64,000 nucleotides of DNA from JAGXRK01 sp963804005 (GTDB lineage Bacteria; Bacteroidota; Ignavibacteria; Ignavibacteriales; Ignavibacteriaceae): positions 62,001 to 126,000 of the forward strand of contig CAWDOP010000013.1 in the NCBI GenBank assembly GCA_963804005.1. Reading direction: 5' to 3'. Position 1 is the stretch's first letter; every line of letters begins with the position of its first letter. Of the stretch, positions 1 through 8,207 are shown one piece after another. The translations under genes and the position numbers were made by a program. The notes under the pieces were generated by a model. It saw only the letters and a list, made by a program, of their open reading frames with translations, was not told the origin of the DNA and did not search any database.

Positions 1-1
1 A

Positions 2-925
2 GGGAAAAAAGTTTCTCCTAACGTTAAATTTTATATTGCCGCTGCATCGAGTGAAGTACAGAAAGAAGCTGAGCGATATGGTTATTGGCAATCATTGGTT
101 GAAGCAGGCGCAATTCCACTTCCCCCTGGTTGTGGACCTTGCATTGGTCTTGGAACCGGTTTACTTGAAGATGGTGAAGTTGGAATCTCCGCAACTAACA
201 GAAACTTTAAAGGAAGAATGGGTTCGCTGAGTGCGCAAGCTTATCTCGCTTCTCCAGCAGTTGTTGCTGCATCTGCAATATCCGGAAAGATTGATTACGA
301 TTGGAAAAATAAAGAACATCGTGAACTAAAAGGTTCGATAAAAGTAAATGAGAGAAAGGCCGGAACCAAAGCTTCTGTAAAAATAATTGATGGCTTTAAA
401 CCAGTTATTGAAGGGGAATTAATATTCTGTCATCAGGATAATTTAAACACAGATGGAATTTATCCCGGTAAATACACTTACAATGATGATATGACTCCGC
501 AACAGCAAGCTGAAGTTGTTATGGAAAATTACGATCCGGAATTTGTCAATATTGCCAAAGCTGGAAATATTCTTGTTGGTGGTTTTAACTTTGGAACAGG
601 TTCGTCTCGCGAGCAAGCGGCAACTGCATTGAAGTACAAAGGAATTCAGTTAGTTATTGCTGGAACATTCAACGAAACGTATAAGCGAAACGCACTTAAT
701 AATGGCTATTTGTTGATCGAATGTCCGCAGTTAGTGAATGACCTGAAAGTAAAATATGGAAAAGAAAAATTAACAGTAAAAACAGAAATAAATGTTAAAA
801 TAGATTTTAAAAACTCATCTTTAGTATTTGATAATAAAACTTATTCAATTGATCCCGTTGGTGAGGCTGCACAGGAATTAGTTGTTACTGGTGGACTGGA
901 AGAGTGGGTTAAGAAAAATTTATGA
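2..925 (+). CDS. Aconitase/homoaconitase family protein, C-terminal part (5' end outside window)
   Basis: This is the C-terminal ~308 residues of a [4Fe-4S] hydro-lyase of the aconitase superfamily, which interconverts citrate and isocitrate (or homocitrate and homoisocitrate). The frame is open from base 2, so the start lies upstream. Visible signatures are the cluster-ligand pair CGPC (codons at 131-142), the block GEVGISATNRNFKGRMG just after it, and the swivel-domain loop GTGSSREQA with the active-site Ser-Arg. The wording of these blocks resembles the LYS4/homoaconitase branch more than the bacterial AcnA/AcnB branches; this is from memory of the family. The neighbouring citrate lyase genes (3584-6354) make a citrate/isocitrate role plausible, so aconitase activity cannot be separated from homoaconitase here. 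The C-terminus looks complete. Confidence 0.85.
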   Translation, partial: GKKVSPNVKFYIAAASSEVQKEAERYGYWQSLVEAGAIPLPPGCGPCIGLGTGLLEDGEVGISATNRNFKGRMGSLSAQAYLASPAVVAASAISGKIDYDWKNKEHRELKGSIKVNERKAGTKASVKIIDGFKPVIEGELIFCHQDNLNTDGIYPGKYTYNDDMTPQQQAEVVMENYDPEFVNIAKAGNILVGGFNFGTGSSREQAATALKYKGIQLVIAGTFNETYKRNALNNGYLLIECPQLVNDLKVKYGKEKLTVKTEINVKIDFKNSSLVFDNKTYSIDPVGEAAQELVVTGGLEEWVKKNL

Positions 926-987
926 AAATTAAATAAAGATTGCCGTGCTTTGCTCGCAATTGTAATGTAATTATATGAAAAAATACC

Positions 988-1905
988 ATGCAAAAATTCT
1001 CTATTAATGAAATTTTAAAATCATCATTACTGATTTTCATTCTGTGGGTTGTATCACTTAATGCTCAGTCATTTAATAACTCCGAAGATGAATTTACATT
1101 CGTATTTATGACTGATATACATATTCAAACTGAGAGGAACGGAGTTGAAGGTTTTAAGAAAGCAATTGATGAAATAAATAAAATCAATCCTGATTTTGTT
1201 CTTACAGGCGGCGATTTAATTATGGATGCTATCGGTGTTGGCTTCGAAAGAGCAGATAGTCTTTACAATTTGTACCTGGAAACAATCAGTCCCTTAAATG
1301 TTCCTGTTTATAATACGATTGGTAATCACGAAATTTTTGGCTGGTACGAAAAAAGTAATGTGTCCAGAAATCACGCTGAGTTTGGCAAAAAAATGTACGA
1401 AAACCGGATCGGGAAAACATATTACTCTTTTAAGCATAAAGGAGTTAAGTTTTTTATGGTTGATTCGATTGAAGAAATTCCTGAAGGCGGAAAGTATTTC
1501 GGACAAATCAGCGAAGAACAAATTGAATGGTTAAAAAATGAACTGATTGATTTGGATGAAAGCACGCCGATAATTATTTCAACTCATATTCCTTTCATAA
1601 CCGCTTTCAGTCAAATTAAAGCAGGTTCTCAAAAAGAAAATGAAAGGGGATTGGTGGTTGAGAATTCAAAAGAAGTTTTAGATTTATTTAATGAATACAA
1701 TCTTAAATTAATTCTGCAGGGACATTTACATTACTTTGAAGATTTGTATATTCAGAATAAAATACATTTTGTAACCGGAGGGGCAGTCTCTTCAGGATGG
1801 TGGAAAGGTCAGAATGATGGGCTTGAAGAAGGATTTTTAATTGTAAAAGTAACTGGTGATAAAATCAGCGTCGAGTATTTTGATTATGGGTGGGTGGTTG
1901 AGTGA
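988..1905 (+). CDS. Secreted calcineurin-like metallophosphoesterase
   Basis: A 305-residue protein with an N-terminal hydrophobic signal (residues ~8-26, ending near LNAQS) followed by a calcineurin-like phosphoesterase fold. The metal-binding motifs are all present in order: TDIH (42-45), GGDL (74-77), GNHE (112-115), STHIPF (about 200) and GHLH (about 247). It should therefore be a two-metal phosphohydrolase acting outside the cytoplasm; the substrate cannot be read from sequence. It sits 62 bases after the aconitase-like gene on the same strand, but the ribosome-binding site before the ATG is weak. Nothing links it functionally to the citrate genes apart from position. A second, larger relative of the same superfamily lies at 20191-22026. 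Confidence 0.8.
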   Translation: MQKFSINEILKSSLLIFILWVVSLNAQSFNNSEDEFTFVFMTDIHIQTERNGVEGFKKAIDEINKINPDFVLTGGDLIMDAIGVGFERADSLYNLYLETISPLNVPVYNTIGNHEIFGWYEKSNVSRNHAEFGKKMYENRIGKTYYSFKHKGVKFFMVDSIEEIPEGGKYFGQISEEQIEWLKNELIDLDESTPIIISTHIPFITAFSQIKAGSQKENERGLVVENSKEVLDLFNEYNLKLILQGHLHYFEDLYIQNKIHFVTGGAVSSGWWKGQNDGLEEGFLIVKVTGDKISVEYFDYGWVVE

Positions 1906-1952
1906 TTACTTCCTCAATCAGAAATTAGAATTGAAAATAAAAAATAAAAATT

Positions 1953-2011
1953 GAACACAGATAACACTGATTAAGCAGATTTGCTCAGATCAAAATAATC
2001 GGCATCATTTT
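1953..2011. repeat. Degenerate intergenic repeat, copy 1
   Basis: AT-rich non-coding stretch with the words ACACTGATT, GATTTGCTCAGATCAAAA and a trailing GGCATCATTTT. The same words in the same order recur at 3487-3560 and 6361-6406, always in the gap just before the next gene of this cluster. Seen by eye; the copies are diverged. Confidence 0.6.
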
Positions 2012-2045
2012 AGTGTCATTAAAAAAAGAAACAGGAAAATCGACT

Positions 2046-3479
2046 ATGAACAAATCAATCTCAAGACAAATTTCTGAATTTGCAGTTAATCTGCAATACA
2101 AAGATTTACCAAAAGAAGTAATTCACGAGGTAAAAAGATATCTTTACGATTCTATGGGTTGTGCTTTCGGAGGATATCATACAAAAGATGTTAGAATAAT
2201 CCGCAACATTTATCAGGATATGGGCGGAACGGAAGAAGCAACGGTAATTGGATTTGGAGATAAAATTCCTGCCGTTAATGCAACTCTTGTCAACTCACTT
2301 ATGATTCGTGCATTAGACTTCAACGATATTTATTGGAAAGAAGATCCATCGCACCCATCAGATTTAATTCCAGCTGCATTATCAACTGCTGAAATGGTTG
2401 GCGCATCGATGGAAGACGTTATCACTGCAATCGTTCTTGCTTATGAATTTGAACAAAGACTTTGCGAGTTTGCAGTTCCAGGGATTAGAGAACGTAAATG
2501 GCATCACGCAACCTTAACGCAATTCGTTTCTCCCATTGTTGCAGGAAAAATTCTTGGATTAACAGTTGATCAAATGGTTAATGCAATTGGAATCAGCGGA
2601 AGTCATAATCATACAATTGGTTGTCCCACTGCAGGAAAATTAACGATGATGAAAAACACAGTTGATCCAATGGCAACGCAAGCAGGTGTGTTTGCAGCGC
2701 TAATGGCAAAACGCGGATACTCCGGAACGGAAGCAGTATTTGAAGGTAAAGAAGGTTTTATGGATTGCTTCCTTGGCTATAATGTTAAAGAACAAAAAGT
2801 TGAAGCTGTAAGCATGAAGGGAAGAGATGGTATCTCAGAATGGAAATGGAATATTGATAAACTTGTTGGCGGACTTGGTGAATCGTACAAAATTCTTGAA
2901 TGCAGTATGAAAGCTTTTCCAACGGAAGCATTGACTCACACTCATATCTCTGCAACGCTAAAAGCTGTAACAAAAAATAATATTAGTTATGATCAGATTG
3001 AATCTGTAACTTTAACAACATTGGCGCAAGCATATGATATTCTTTTTGATCCGCACAAGTATCGTCCAGAATCAAGAGAAACAGCAGATCACTCTTTACC
3101 TTATTGTATTGCTGCTGCTTTAGTTGATCATAAAATTACAACTCAATCATTCTCAGATGAAAAACTTAAAGATCCGAGAATATGGGAGGTAATTGATAAG
3201 ATAAAAGGTGAGGCGTCACAAGAATTTGAAAAGATGTTTCCTGCCAAACAGCCGAGTAAAGCTGTTGTTAAAACAATAGACGGAAGAGAATTTTCGGAAT
3301 ATCTTGAATATCCGAAAGGTGATCCACGCGAACCTATGACAATGGAAGATCTTGATAATAAATTTGAAGCTTTATCATCTCAACTATTTGTTGCCGGCAG
3401 AAGGAAAGAAATAAAAGATGCAATCTTTAATGCAGAACTTATGACAGCAAGAGAGTTTATGAAGAAGCTTAATGTTTAA
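2046..3479 (+). CDS. MmgE/PrpD family protein (2-methylcitrate dehydratase-like)
   Basis: A 477-residue cytoplasmic protein of the MmgE/PrpD family, whose members include 2-methylcitrate dehydratase, cis-aconitate decarboxylase and an epimerase. Family hallmarks visible are the N-terminal helical domain with RALDFNDIYW (about residues 92-101) and HPSDLIPAAL just after it, the central GISGSHNHTIGCPTAG stretch, and the C-terminal lid domain. I chose the ATG at 2046 rather than an upstream GTG at 2013 because AGGAAAA precedes it at proper spacing and family proteins start close to this point. No prpB or prpC (methylcitrate lyase/synthase) is adjacent; instead the neighbours are an aconitase-like enzyme and citrate lyase. 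A dehydratase acting on citrate or a citrate analogue is an inference from that context. The exact substrate is unknown. Confidence 0.8.
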   Translation: MNKSISRQISEFAVNLQYKDLPKEVIHEVKRYLYDSMGCAFGGYHTKDVRIIRNIYQDMGGTEEATVIGFGDKIPAVNATLVNSLMIRALDFNDIYWKEDPSHPSDLIPAALSTAEMVGASMEDVITAIVLAYEFEQRLCEFAVPGIRERKWHHATLTQFVSPIVAGKILGLTVDQMVNAIGISGSHNHTIGCPTAGKLTMMKNTVDPMATQAGVFAALMAKRGYSGTEAVFEGKEGFMDCFLGYNVKEQKVEAVSMKGRDGISEWKWNIDKLVGGLGESYKILECSMKAFPTEALTHTHISATLKAVTKNNISYDQIESVTLTTLAQAYDILFDPHKYRPESRETADHSLPYCIAAALVDHKITTQSFSDEKLKDPRIWEVIDKIKGEASQEFEKMFPAKQPSKAVVKTIDGREFSEYLEYPKGDPREPMTMEDLDNKFEALSSQLFVAGRRKEIKDAIFNAELMTAREFMKKLNV

Positions 3480-3486
3480 CTAAGAA

Positions 3487-3560
3487 TAGGACGCTGATTA
3501 CAATGATTATTCAGATCTGTGCTGATCAGTTAAATCTGCGTCATCTGCGTTCTATTGTCT
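3487..3560. repeat. Degenerate intergenic repeat, copy 2
   Basis: Gap between the PrpD-like gene and citDE. It contains ACGCTGATTACAATGATT, GTGCTGATCAGTT and AATCTGCGTCATCTGCGTTC, recognisably the same word set as 1953-2011 and 6361-6406. Confidence 0.6.
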
Positions 3561-3583
3561 TTAACAATTAAAATGATCGCAAT

Positions 3584-4801
3584 ATGAAAAAAATCTTAAA
3601 ATCATCCGCAGGCAAACGTGGCGATTCAATTCGTTCTGATTGCTATTTTGAAATTCAGTTTAAAGACTCAGGAGGTCTTAAACTGGATATTAGAAGTAAA
3701 GTTCAATCAATGTATGGAGAATCCATCAAAGAAATGGTTCTCGATATGTGCAAATTTTTTGGACTGAAAGATGCGAAGATTTATCTTGAGGACAATGGCG
3801 CCCTACCTTTTGTAATTGCTGCACGATTTGAACTTGCAGTAAAAAGAATTTATCCTGAATTAGAAAAAGAGTACTTACTTCCATTCAATAAAAAAAATAA
3901 GTATTCCACTACAATAGATAAGCTGCGACGTAGCAGACTCTATCTGCCAGGAAACGAACCAAAGTTTTTTGTGAATGCAGGTTTACATTCACCAGATGGA
4001 ATAATTCTTGATCTTGAAGACAGCGTGGCACCAAAAGAAAAAGATTCGGCGCAACTAATAGTAAGGAATGCTTTACGTTCCGTGGATTTTTACGGTGCTG
4101 AACGAATGGTCAGAATCAATCAGATGCCAAAAGGGCTGGATGATCTAAAGTACATTGTTCCCCATAATGTGCATGTTATTTTAATTCCCAAATGCGAATC
4201 CGCTCAGCAAGTAAAAGCTGTAGCTGAAGAAGTGAAAATATTAAAATCAGAATATTCTATTGTGGAGACAATTTATTTAATGCCAATTATTGAGAGTGCC
4301 CTGGGCGTAATTAAAGCTTACGAAATAGCTACGGCTTCTGAAAAAGTATGCGCATTAGCAATTGGACTTGAAGATTACACCGCCGACATCGGTACCCAAA
4401 GAACTAACGAAGGTAAAGAAAGTATTTTTGCGAGACAGATGATTGTTAATGCTGCAAAGGCAGCAGGTATTCAAGCTATTGATACTGTATTTTCTGATGT
4501 TGCTGATATGGGGGCACTCAAACAAAGTGTTATCGAAGCAAAATCTCTTGGCTTTGAAGGAAAAGGTTGCATTCATCCAAGGCAGATAAAAGTTGTGCAC
4601 GAAGCATTTGCCCCAACAGCTGAAGAAATTGAAAAAGCTAAAAAGATTGTAATTGCATTTGAGGAAGCTGAGAAAAGAGGATTAGGTGTTGTATCACTTG
4701 GAAGCAAAATGATTGATCCACCCGTGGTTAAGCGTGCACTTAAAACAATCAATCTTGCTCTACTGAATAATCAAATCAGCAAGGATTGGAGAAAATTATG
4801 A
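3584..4801 (+). CDS. citE: Citrate lyase gamma-beta fusion (CitD acyl carrier + CitE citryl lyase)
   Basis: One 405-residue chain carries two citrate lyase subunits. Residues 1 to about 90 match the CitD acyl carrier protein. A Ser18-Asp19 pair (in IRSDCYFEI) aligns with the serine that carries the phosphoribosyl-dephospho-CoA group in CitD, with about three extra residues before it; the DNGALPFVIAARFE block matches the CitD C-terminus. After a short linker, from about residue 112 (RRSRLYLPGNEP), comes a complete CitE beta subunit with the DLEDSV and IGLEDYTADIG motifs and GCIHPRQ. CitE cleaves citryl-ACP to oxaloacetate and acetyl-ACP. The stop overlaps the citF start (ATGA, 4798-4801), so the two are translationally coupled. 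CitD and CitE are normally separate genes; the fusion fixes their stoichiometry at 1:1. No citC, citX or citG is in the window, although the prosthetic group would need them. Confidence 0.85.
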   Translation: MKKILKSSAGKRGDSIRSDCYFEIQFKDSGGLKLDIRSKVQSMYGESIKEMVLDMCKFFGLKDAKIYLEDNGALPFVIAARFELAVKRIYPELEKEYLLPFNKKNKYSTTIDKLRRSRLYLPGNEPKFFVNAGLHSPDGIILDLEDSVAPKEKDSAQLIVRNALRSVDFYGAERMVRINQMPKGLDDLKYIVPHNVHVILIPKCESAQQVKAVAEEVKILKSEYSIVETIYLMPIIESALGVIKAYEIATASEKVCALAIGLEDYTADIGTQRTNEGKESIFARQMIVNAAKAAGIQAIDTVFSDVADMGALKQSVIEAKSLGFEGKGCIHPRQIKVVHEAFAPTAEEIEKAKKIVIAFEEAEKRGLGVVSLGSKMIDPPVVKRALKTINLALLNNQISKDWRKL

Positions 4802-6354
4802 ACTTAGTAAAAAATGCAGCAGGAAGATTTGTTCCAACAGAAGTAAATAGTGAATCTCAAATCCCATTCAAGGGTGTTGATAAATACAAACCTAATGGAG
4901 TAAAAGCAAAACCACCAGTTCGATCTTGCATAGATTATCCCTCAGATGGAAATAAAGTTGTTAAGGATTTAAAAACAGCTTTAAAGAAAGCCGGACTTAG
5001 AGATGGAATGACAATATCAACTCATCATCACCTACGTAATGGTGATGCAGTTACAAATTTGTTGTTTGATGTAATAAAAGAAATGGGAATAAAAAACATT
5101 CGTTGGTTTCCAACAGCGTCGTTTCCTGTTCACTCTCATTTGATCAAATATCTTGAGGATGGAACAATTCATCACATTGAAGGAAGTATGAATGGACCGC
5201 TTGGAAAATTTACATCTGAAGGAAAAATGCAAGGAGTTGGAGTTCTTCGTTCACACGGTGGAAGGTATCAGTCAATTCAAGATGGCGAAGTACACATTGA
5301 TATTGCAGTAATCCTTGCTCCAACTGCTGATCCATTTGGAAATGCGACTGGGGATCGAGGTAAATCTGCTTGCGGATTAATTGGTTTTGCACTTGGTGAT
5401 TCTGAATATGCTGATAACGTAATTATTGTTACTGATAATCTTGTCCCATTTCCTTGCGTGCCCTGGCAAATTCAAGGCAACAATGTTGATTATGTTGTGG
5501 AAGTTGAATCACTTGGCGATCCACAAAAAATTGTTTCCGGAACCACTGAAGTAACAAAATCACCTGATCGTTTATTGATTGCTGAGTATGTTTCAGATTT
5601 TATTGAAGCGGCAGGAATAATGAAAGATGGATTTTCGCTTCAAGCCGGTGCAGGTGGAACTAATCTCGCGTTCCTTCTCTTCTTAAAAGAAAAGATGAAA
5701 GCAAAGGGTGTCAAAGCAAGATTTATGCGCGGCGGCAGTACAAAATATCTTGTCGAATTGCTTGAAGAAGGTTTAACAGATTACATCCTCGATGGACAGA
5801 CATTTGATCTTGAAGGAGTCAGAAGTATGCGTGAGAATGCGAATCATGTTAACACTTCTCCATTTACAAGTTACAATTTTCATGGTAAAGGAAATTTTGC
5901 ATCGATAGTTGATACCGCGGTACTTGGTGCAACAGAAGTAGATGTAAAATTTAATGCAAATGTTGTTACACACTCTGATGGATACTTGTTACACGGAATT
6001 GGCGGTTGGCAAAACTGCCTTTATTCTAAATGTACAATACTTGCTATCCCTTCATTCAGAGATCGTATTCCTGTTGTTGTGGATGAAGTTACTACGCTCT
6101 GTGGTCCCGGAGAACTGATTGATGTAATCGTAACTGAAAGAGGAATTGCAATAAATCCTAAACGAAAAGACTTACTCCAAGCTGTAAAAGGTTCTGGCTT
6201 ACCCATCAAAGATATCACGCAGATCAAAAAAGAAGTGGATGAAATTTGCGGTGGTGCACCAGCAAAACCAAAAGTGAATAAAGATAAAGTTGTAGCAATT
6301 ATTAAATGGGTTGACGGAACAGTGCTTGACGCAATATTTGAAATTCAAAAATAA
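4798..6354 (+). CDS. citF: Citrate lyase alpha subunit (citrate:acetyl-ACP transferase)
   Basis: A 518-residue protein matching CitF along its whole length (the enterobacterial protein is about 510). CitF swaps the acetyl group on the acyl carrier for citrate, feeding the CitE half of the lyase. Characteristic stretches are TISTHHHLRNGD, the RSHGGR segment, ADPFGNATGDRGKSACG, GAGGTNLAFL, and the C-terminal DILVTERGIA-like stretch (DVIVTERGIAINPKR). The start is the ATG at 4798, overlapping the citDE stop by four bases and preceded by GGAG at a good distance; a TTG twelve bases earlier is less likely. With the CitDE fusion this gives all three catalytic functions of anaerobic citrate cleavage. 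Confidence 0.9.
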   Translation: MNLVKNAAGRFVPTEVNSESQIPFKGVDKYKPNGVKAKPPVRSCIDYPSDGNKVVKDLKTALKKAGLRDGMTISTHHHLRNGDAVTNLLFDVIKEMGIKNIRWFPTASFPVHSHLIKYLEDGTIHHIEGSMNGPLGKFTSEGKMQGVGVLRSHGGRYQSIQDGEVHIDIAVILAPTADPFGNATGDRGKSACGLIGFALGDSEYADNVIIVTDNLVPFPCVPWQIQGNNVDYVVEVESLGDPQKIVSGTTEVTKSPDRLLIAEYVSDFIEAAGIMKDGFSLQAGAGGTNLAFLLFLKEKMKAKGVKARFMRGGSTKYLVELLEEGLTDYILDGQTFDLEGVRSMRENANHVNTSPFTSYNFHGKGNFASIVDTAVLGATEVDVKFNANVVTHSDGYLLHGIGGWQNCLYSKCTILAIPSFRDRIPVVVDEVTTLCGPGELIDVIVTERGIAINPKRKDLLQAVKGSGLPIKDITQIKKEVDEICGGAPAKPKVNKDKVVAIIKWVDGTVLDAIFEIQK

Positions 6355-6360
6355 ATGAAT

Positions 6361-6406
6361 AGAACGCTGATGACACTGATTGAACGGATTTGCACTGATC
6401 AAAAAA
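6361..6406. repeat. Degenerate intergenic repeat, copy 3
   Basis: AGAACGCTGATGACACTGAT followed by TGAACGGATTTGCACTGATC, the best-preserved copy of the word set seen at 1953-2011 and 3487-3560. It fills the gap between citF and the patatin gene. Confidence 0.6.
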
Positions 6407-6416
6407 TGATAATACA

Positions 6417-7277
6417 ATGAAAGTAAAGATTGACTCCAATTCCCCTTCTGTTGGTATTGCATTTGGTGCCGGTGGCGCTCGTGGTATTGCACATCTCTTA
6501 ATGATTGAAGCATTTGAGGAACTAGGTGTTAAGCCTTCAATCATTTCAGGGTCAAGTATAGGAGCTATAGTTGGAGCATTTTATGCAGCTGGCTTCACAA
6601 GTAAAGAGATGAGAGAAATTCTTGATCAACTCATTAATCCAAAAAGTGATTCTGTTTTTGATTTCCTGCTTAAATCTGATATTGTAAAACTCTTCACAAT
6701 GTTTGATCCTCAATTTATAAAATCAGGTTTTATTAAAGGTGAAAAATTTCAAAAGTATATGGAGAGTCATTTAAAGATTTCCAAATTCGAGGAGCTTAAA
6801 ATTCCCTTAAAAATTGTTGCAACTGATTACTGGAAAAAAGAAGAAGTTATATTTGAAAAAGGTGAACTGATCCAACCAATTAAGGCCAGTTATTCTTTGC
6901 CGGGTCTATTTACTCCTGTTAAAATAAAAAATAGAATTTTAATTGATGGAGGTGCGGTTAACCCACTTCCATTCGATTTAATAAAAAGTCAATGCGATAT
7001 AACAATCGCTATAGATGTAACTGCATTTAAAGCACATAACGAGAGCGAAATTCCGCCAACTTTTGATTCTGTATTTACAACATACCAAACAATGCAAAAT
7101 TCTATAATTAAAGAAAGATTAAAGTATATTAAACCAGACATCTGCATTAAACCTGAAATTTATGATGTACGTGTCCTTGATTTTATAAAAGCTGAATCAA
7201 TTCTTAAACAGGCACAACCGGCTAAGGAAGAATTGAAAAAGAAACTTTCAGAAATTATAAATAAAAGAAAAAGGTAA
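6417..7277 (+). CDS. Patatin-like phospholipase (RssA/YchK type)
   Basis: A 286-residue patatin-family acyl hydrolase, expected to cleave acyl groups from phospholipids or lipid esters with a Ser-Asp dyad. The oxyanion-hole loop GAGGARG is at residues 17-23, the nucleophile elbow GSSIG at 45-49 (Ser47) and the catalytic DGG at 177-179, all at normal spacing. There is no signal peptide, so it is a cytoplasmic or membrane-associated protein like RssA/YchK, not the larger outer-membrane PlpD type. The start ATG at 6417 follows a poor ribosome-binding site. It is separated from citF by a repeat and is probably not part of that operon. Confidence 0.85.
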   Translation: MKVKIDSNSPSVGIAFGAGGARGIAHLLMIEAFEELGVKPSIISGSSIGAIVGAFYAAGFTSKEMREILDQLINPKSDSVFDFLLKSDIVKLFTMFDPQFIKSGFIKGEKFQKYMESHLKISKFEELKIPLKIVATDYWKKEEVIFEKGELIQPIKASYSLPGLFTPVKIKNRILIDGGAVNPLPFDLIKSQCDITIAIDVTAFKAHNESEIPPTFDSVFTTYQTMQNSIIKERLKYIKPDICIKPEIYDVRVLDFIKAESILKQAQPAKEELKKKLSEIINKRKR

Positions 7278-7343
7278 AAGCATTAGGTAAAGATTTTGAT
7301 TTGTAATTGATAATTTATATTAGAATTTTTGCAGCGCAATTTT

Positions 7344-7432
<89 letters not shown>

Positions 7433-7434
7433 AT

Positions 7435-7917
7435 TTATTTTAAAAATATCTCTGGCGGAATGAGATATATTAATTCACCTTTGGATAATTTTGCTTTCCC
7501 GTTAAATCTGATTTTACAAATAGACGCAGGCGGGAAATGTAATACACATCCATTAGAGGAAATAGAATTTGAAACATGTAAAGATAGATCAGGCTGATGC
7601 CCCACGCAGGCAATATTTTCTACGTTAAATGAGTTTAATATTTCAATCAGATCACTCGTCTTTGCTCCGTTTGCAAGATGATTGTCCTTTATCACTTCTT
7701 TACTGTAATTAAATACTTCAGCAATAATCTTACAGGTTTGAGTAGCTCTTGTTAAAGGTGAAGTTATTATCAAATCGAATCCCGGAACAATTCTTTCCCA
7801 ATATTCAACTGCTGTACGGAGCAGTTTATTACCTTCAGATGTGAGCTCACGTTCAAAATCTTTTTTACCTGGTGATATTTTCTCAGCTATACTATGTCGT
7901 ATTAGGTATAAATTCAT
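7435..7917 (-). CDS. SixA-type histidine phosphatase
   Basis: A 160-residue member of the histidine phosphatase (phosphoglycerate mutase-like) superfamily, SixA subgroup. The catalytic RH pair is at residues 7-8 (LIRHSIAE), with TSPLTRATQT in the middle and a second catalytic histidine in CVGHQPD. SixA proteins remove phosphate from phosphohistidine on signalling or phosphotransferase proteins; the target here is unknown. The start ATG overlaps the stop of the upstream small gene (ATGA at 7914-7917), so it is the last gene of a three-gene, tightly coupled operon. Its stop lies only two bases from the 3' end of the SRP RNA on the opposite strand. Confidence 0.8.
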   Translation of the reverse strand: MNLYLIRHSIAEKISPGKKDFERELTSEGNKLLRTAVEYWERIVPGFDLIITSPLTRATQTCKIIAEVFNYSKEVIKDNHLANGAKTSDLIEILNSFNVENIACVGHQPDLSLHVSNSISSNGCVLHFPPASICKIRFNGKAKLSKGELIYLIPPEIFLK

Positions 7918-8207
7918 AATTTATAATTTATATTTATAATAGTAAAATATTGATGAAAGTCCATTAAGTCTTTATTCAACTCTAATCCTGCTTTGGAGTT
8001 CATAATTTTATCCATTTCATCTTTCGAATTAAACTTGGCTTCACAAAAGTAACTGAATTTTTTGTCAGCAAGAAGATTACTTTCAACTTCAGCAATAAAA
8101 ATTTCTTTACCGGATAATTCAGAAAGTGTTTTTATAGTTTTTTCCTTGAAATGATTCAGGAAATTTTCATCAACAGGTTTATGAAGAAAAAATAAAATTT
8201 TATACAT
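7914..8207 (-). CDS. Small protein of unknown function, possible ferredoxin-like fold
   Basis: A 97-residue cytoplasmic protein that I do not recognise at family level. The ATG at 8207 shares its A with the TGA stop of the upstream lipoprotein gene (TGATG), which decides the start over a TTG six bases upstream. The pattern of strand-helix segments and the C-terminal GLELNKDLMDFHQYFTI recall dimeric alpha-beta barrel proteins such as the EthD group, but this is weak. It is translationally coupled on both sides, to the lipoprotein (8207-9382) and the SixA-like phosphatase (7435-7917). Confidence 0.6.
   Translation of the reverse strand: MYKILFFLHKPVDENFLNHFKEKTIKTLSELSGKEIFIAEVESNLLADKKFSYFCEAKFNSKDEMDKIMNSKAGLELNKDLMDFHQYFTIININYKL

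Noticed and set aside
4786..4797. TTG at 4786 as the start of citF
   Set aside because: The ATG at 4798 overlaps the citDE stop as ATGA and has GGAG at the right distance, so it is the better start.
6199..6544. Minus-strand frames of 80-104 codons around 6199-6544
   Set aside because: They lie opposite citF and the patatin gene, which have clear family matches; composition is that of antisense shadows.
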